A stretch of 6,570 nt of DNA from UMGS1696 sp963643035 (GTDB lineage Bacteria; Bacillota; Clostridia; Oscillospirales; CAG-272): positions 1 through 6,570 of the forward strand of contig CAVIKO010000171.1 in the NCBI GenBank assembly GCA_963643035.1, written 5' to 3'. Positions 5,405 to 6,570 of the stretch are shown piece after piece; position 1 is the first letter of the stretch, and every line of letters starts with the position of its first letter. The notes beneath the pieces were generated by a model that saw only the letters and a program-made list of their open reading frames with translations, did no database searches and was not told the origin of the DNA. The translations under genes and the position numbers were made by a program.

Positions 5405-6521
5405 CGAACACCTCACAGCTCTGAACGAAGTACGACACCACGATTTGGCAGAAGATTTCGTCCTGTAATGTAACACGGTGGATCTTTCCCACTATGCCGT
5501 TGAATATCTCCGGCGGGGATTTGCCGACTCTTTTCAGCCGCCTGTACATGGCGTGTATCTGATCCTGAATCTCATCATAATGGATTTCTCCGCGCCGGTC
5601 CAGATTCGTCATGATTTCGCGGATTTTTACAAAGTAAGCGGACACATATCCGTTGACCAGGATATAAACGGCGGTGTCTTTCGCGGGATTGAGCTTCCGC
5701 CTGATTTCACTTGGGTCAAGGGACGCTCCCTCCAGATCCTGTTCTCCGAGTCTGCCGATCCGACCGATAACACTGATGATTCCTTTTTCCAAAGGGAGAT
5801 CATCGAGAAAACGTGCGCTCTGCCGTTGTGATGACAGCAGCTTCTTAATTTCAAAGAGTTCTTTTGTGAGTTTTTTATCTCTGTCAAGCCGGTAGGTGGC
5901 GCAGCAATGCGGGCATATCGCCAGCAAATTGTCCGGCTCCGCCTTCTCGGCTTTGTCGATCAGACTCACTTCATAGACACGCTGAACTCTTCCGCCGGCG
6001 GAGAGTTCCAGTTCACGCCCACATCCGGGGAACGGACAGTAGCCGTTTGTTTCACCAAACAGGTAATCGCCGTACCTCACTTTCAAATCGGATGCCAGCT
6101 GTATCTGCTGCTGCAGCGCCAGCTCGTTTTTCGGGACAAGCCCTGCGGAACATTGAACGATCTCCACCAGCAGTGCCGTTGCCTTTTCACCAACATTTTC
6201 TGCGGTAATCGTTGCGTCATACGGATTCAGATCAGCTGCCAGCAAGCCTCTGACGGTTTTTTTCAAACCTTTGATTCGTTTCGTCAGCCTGTCCGGTGTC
6301 AGGCGGTACACGATCGCCGAAGCGAGTTTTTTGGGGAGCTTCCGCTTTGTATAACTTCGTATGGTTTCATCGCTCAGCCGCGCAGACGGGTCTTTTGAAG
6401 TGCCCCATTCCTCTTCCGTGACGGTTGTAATCGTCGCCATCAGTTCGCGAAAAAATGCCGGCACATCGTCACCATCCGCTAAATATTTCTTCAGTATCGG
6501 AAAAAGTGTCTTAAACTCCAC
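5388..6521 (-). CDS. ABC-3C-associated protein with degenerate HNH-like zinc cluster; probable effector
   Basis: 377 residues. The N-terminal part (1-155) is helical and contains RLSDETIRSYTKRKLPKKLA (48-67), a stretch I have seen in ABC-3C partner proteins. The middle has YCPFPGC (161-167) and ICPHCC (202-207), so C162, C167, C203 and C206 could hold zinc in a treble-clef like that of HNH nucleases; PDNLLAIC (196-203) also fits that fold. The Asp-His core expected near 188-190 reads IDK, and the histidine usually following the second cysteine pair is C207, so nuclease activity is doubtful. The remainder (about 240-377) is probably the conserved C-terminal domain that joins the middle component and ATPase. 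The start is GTG at 6521, with GGAGGAGA nine bases upstream; no in-frame ATG lies further upstream in the window. First clear gene of the operon. Function beyond membership is inferred. Confidence 0.8.
   Translation of the reverse strand: MEFKTLFPILKKYLADGDDVPAFFRELMATITTVTEEEWGTSKDPSARLSDETIRSYTKRKLPKKLASAIVYRLTPDRLTKRIKGLKKTVRGLLAADLNPYDATITAENVGEKATALLVEIVQCSAGLVPKNELALQQQIQLASDLKVRYGDYLFGETNGYCPFPGCGRELELSAGGRVQRVYEVSLIDKAEKAEPDNLLAICPHCCATYRLDRDKKLTKELFEIKKLLSSQRQSARFLDDLPLEKGIISVIGRIGRLGEQDLEGASLDPSEIRRKLNPAKDTAVYILVNGYVSAYFVKIREIMTNLDRRGEIHYDEIQDQIHAMYRRLKRVGKSPPEIFNGIVGKIHRVTLQDEIFCQIVVSYFVQSCEVFDAITE
5409..5415 (-). promoter_or_regulatory. Ribosome binding site that sets the middle-component start
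   Basis: TGAGGTG on the minus strand, six bases before the ATG at 5404, inside the end of the upstream gene. It supports the 73-residue protein over the 97-residue reading from 5476. Confidence 0.7.
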
Positions 6522-6525
6522 CGCT

Positions 6526-6570
6526 TCACGTCTCCTCCAGCAAAACTTGCACCGCGATGCACCGCAATGC
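6526..6570 (-). CDS. Possible C-terminal end of an upstream gene
   Basis: One frame is open from the window edge to a TGA at 6528-6526 and would encode a tail ending IAVQVLLEET. The stop lies four bases before the GTG of the next gene, spacing typical of an operon. With 14 codons only, chance is a real alternative, and the segment also contains a short tandem repeat not in multiples of three. Confidence 0.25.
   Translation of the reverse strand, partial: ALRCIAVQVLLEET
6531..6538 (-). promoter_or_regulatory. Ribosome binding site for the GTG start at 6521
   Basis: GGAGGAGA on the minus strand with nine bases of spacing justifies the unusual GTG start. The same bases would encode the last residues of the possible upstream gene. 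Confidence 0.7.
6543..6555. repeat. Short direct repeat, right copy (AAACTTGCACCGC)
   Basis: Exact partner of 1187-1199, same orientation. It overlaps the start of a 10-base tandem repeat that runs to the window edge. Confidence 0.3.
6548..6570. repeat. 10-base tandem repeat at the window edge
   Basis: TGCACCGCGA (6548-6557) is followed by TGCACCGCAA (6558-6567) and then TGC, so the period is ten bases and the array may continue beyond the window. Confidence 0.4.

Noticed and set aside
5907..6398. A 163-codon open frame on the plus strand
   Set aside because: It is antisense to the zinc-cluster protein, with no recognisable domain or good start signal.
1..6570. CRISPR array, tRNA, rRNA, transposase or integrase
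   Set aside because: No regularly spaced repeats, cloverleaf-like sequence or recombinase motifs were seen on either strand.
1..6570. Absence of CCGCGG, the presumed restriction target, as evidence of avoidance
   Set aside because: I see no CCGCGG by eye, but only one or two would be expected in this length, so absence means little.

Overview
The window looks like the accessory part of a Firmicutes genome, most likely gut Clostridia. Ribosome binding sites are strong AGGAGG type, base composition is intermediate, genes are tightly overlapped, and there are small Firmicutes-style membrane proteins. It is a scaffold rather than finished sequence: ten Ns lie at 1234-1243. Every gene I can support reads on the minus strand, so transcription runs from the right edge to the left.

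Right and centre (about 6526 to 1475) is a compact defence locus. In transcription order it holds: the possible tail of an upstream gene; a 377-residue protein with a degenerate HNH-like zinc cluster; a 73-residue winged-helix-like protein; a 548-residue coiled-coil ABC/SMC-type ATPase with a DUF2326-like C-terminus; a 72-residue XRE-type repressor; a cytosine-5 DNA methyltransferase; and a GIY-YIG restriction enzyme of the Eco29kI family. The first three match the layout of an ABC-three-component (ABC-3C) conflict system (effector, middle component, ATPase). The last three form a type II restriction-modification (R-M) module with its own regulator. The modules are joined: the ATPase stop and repressor start share an ATGA. 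All other junctions overlap by 7 to 17 bases, except repressor to methyltransferase, where a 52-base gap holds a near-palindrome. The simplest reading is one transcription unit with coupled translation and an internal control point before the methyltransferase.

The left side (1 to about 1270) is different and more AT-rich. It holds a flavodoxin-domain gene cut by the window edge and two small membrane-protein genes (100 and 72 residues). Just right of the N-run is the first 8 codons of a second copy of the 100-residue gene, with its leader. Between this and the restriction gene lies a structured stretch with a 17-bp hairpin that pairs fully only in minus-strand RNA and has an alternative pairing partner.

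The most interesting point is the physical and translational coupling of an ABC-3C-like system to an Eco29kI-type R-M system through a shared small repressor. Functions are inferred from motifs and context only.
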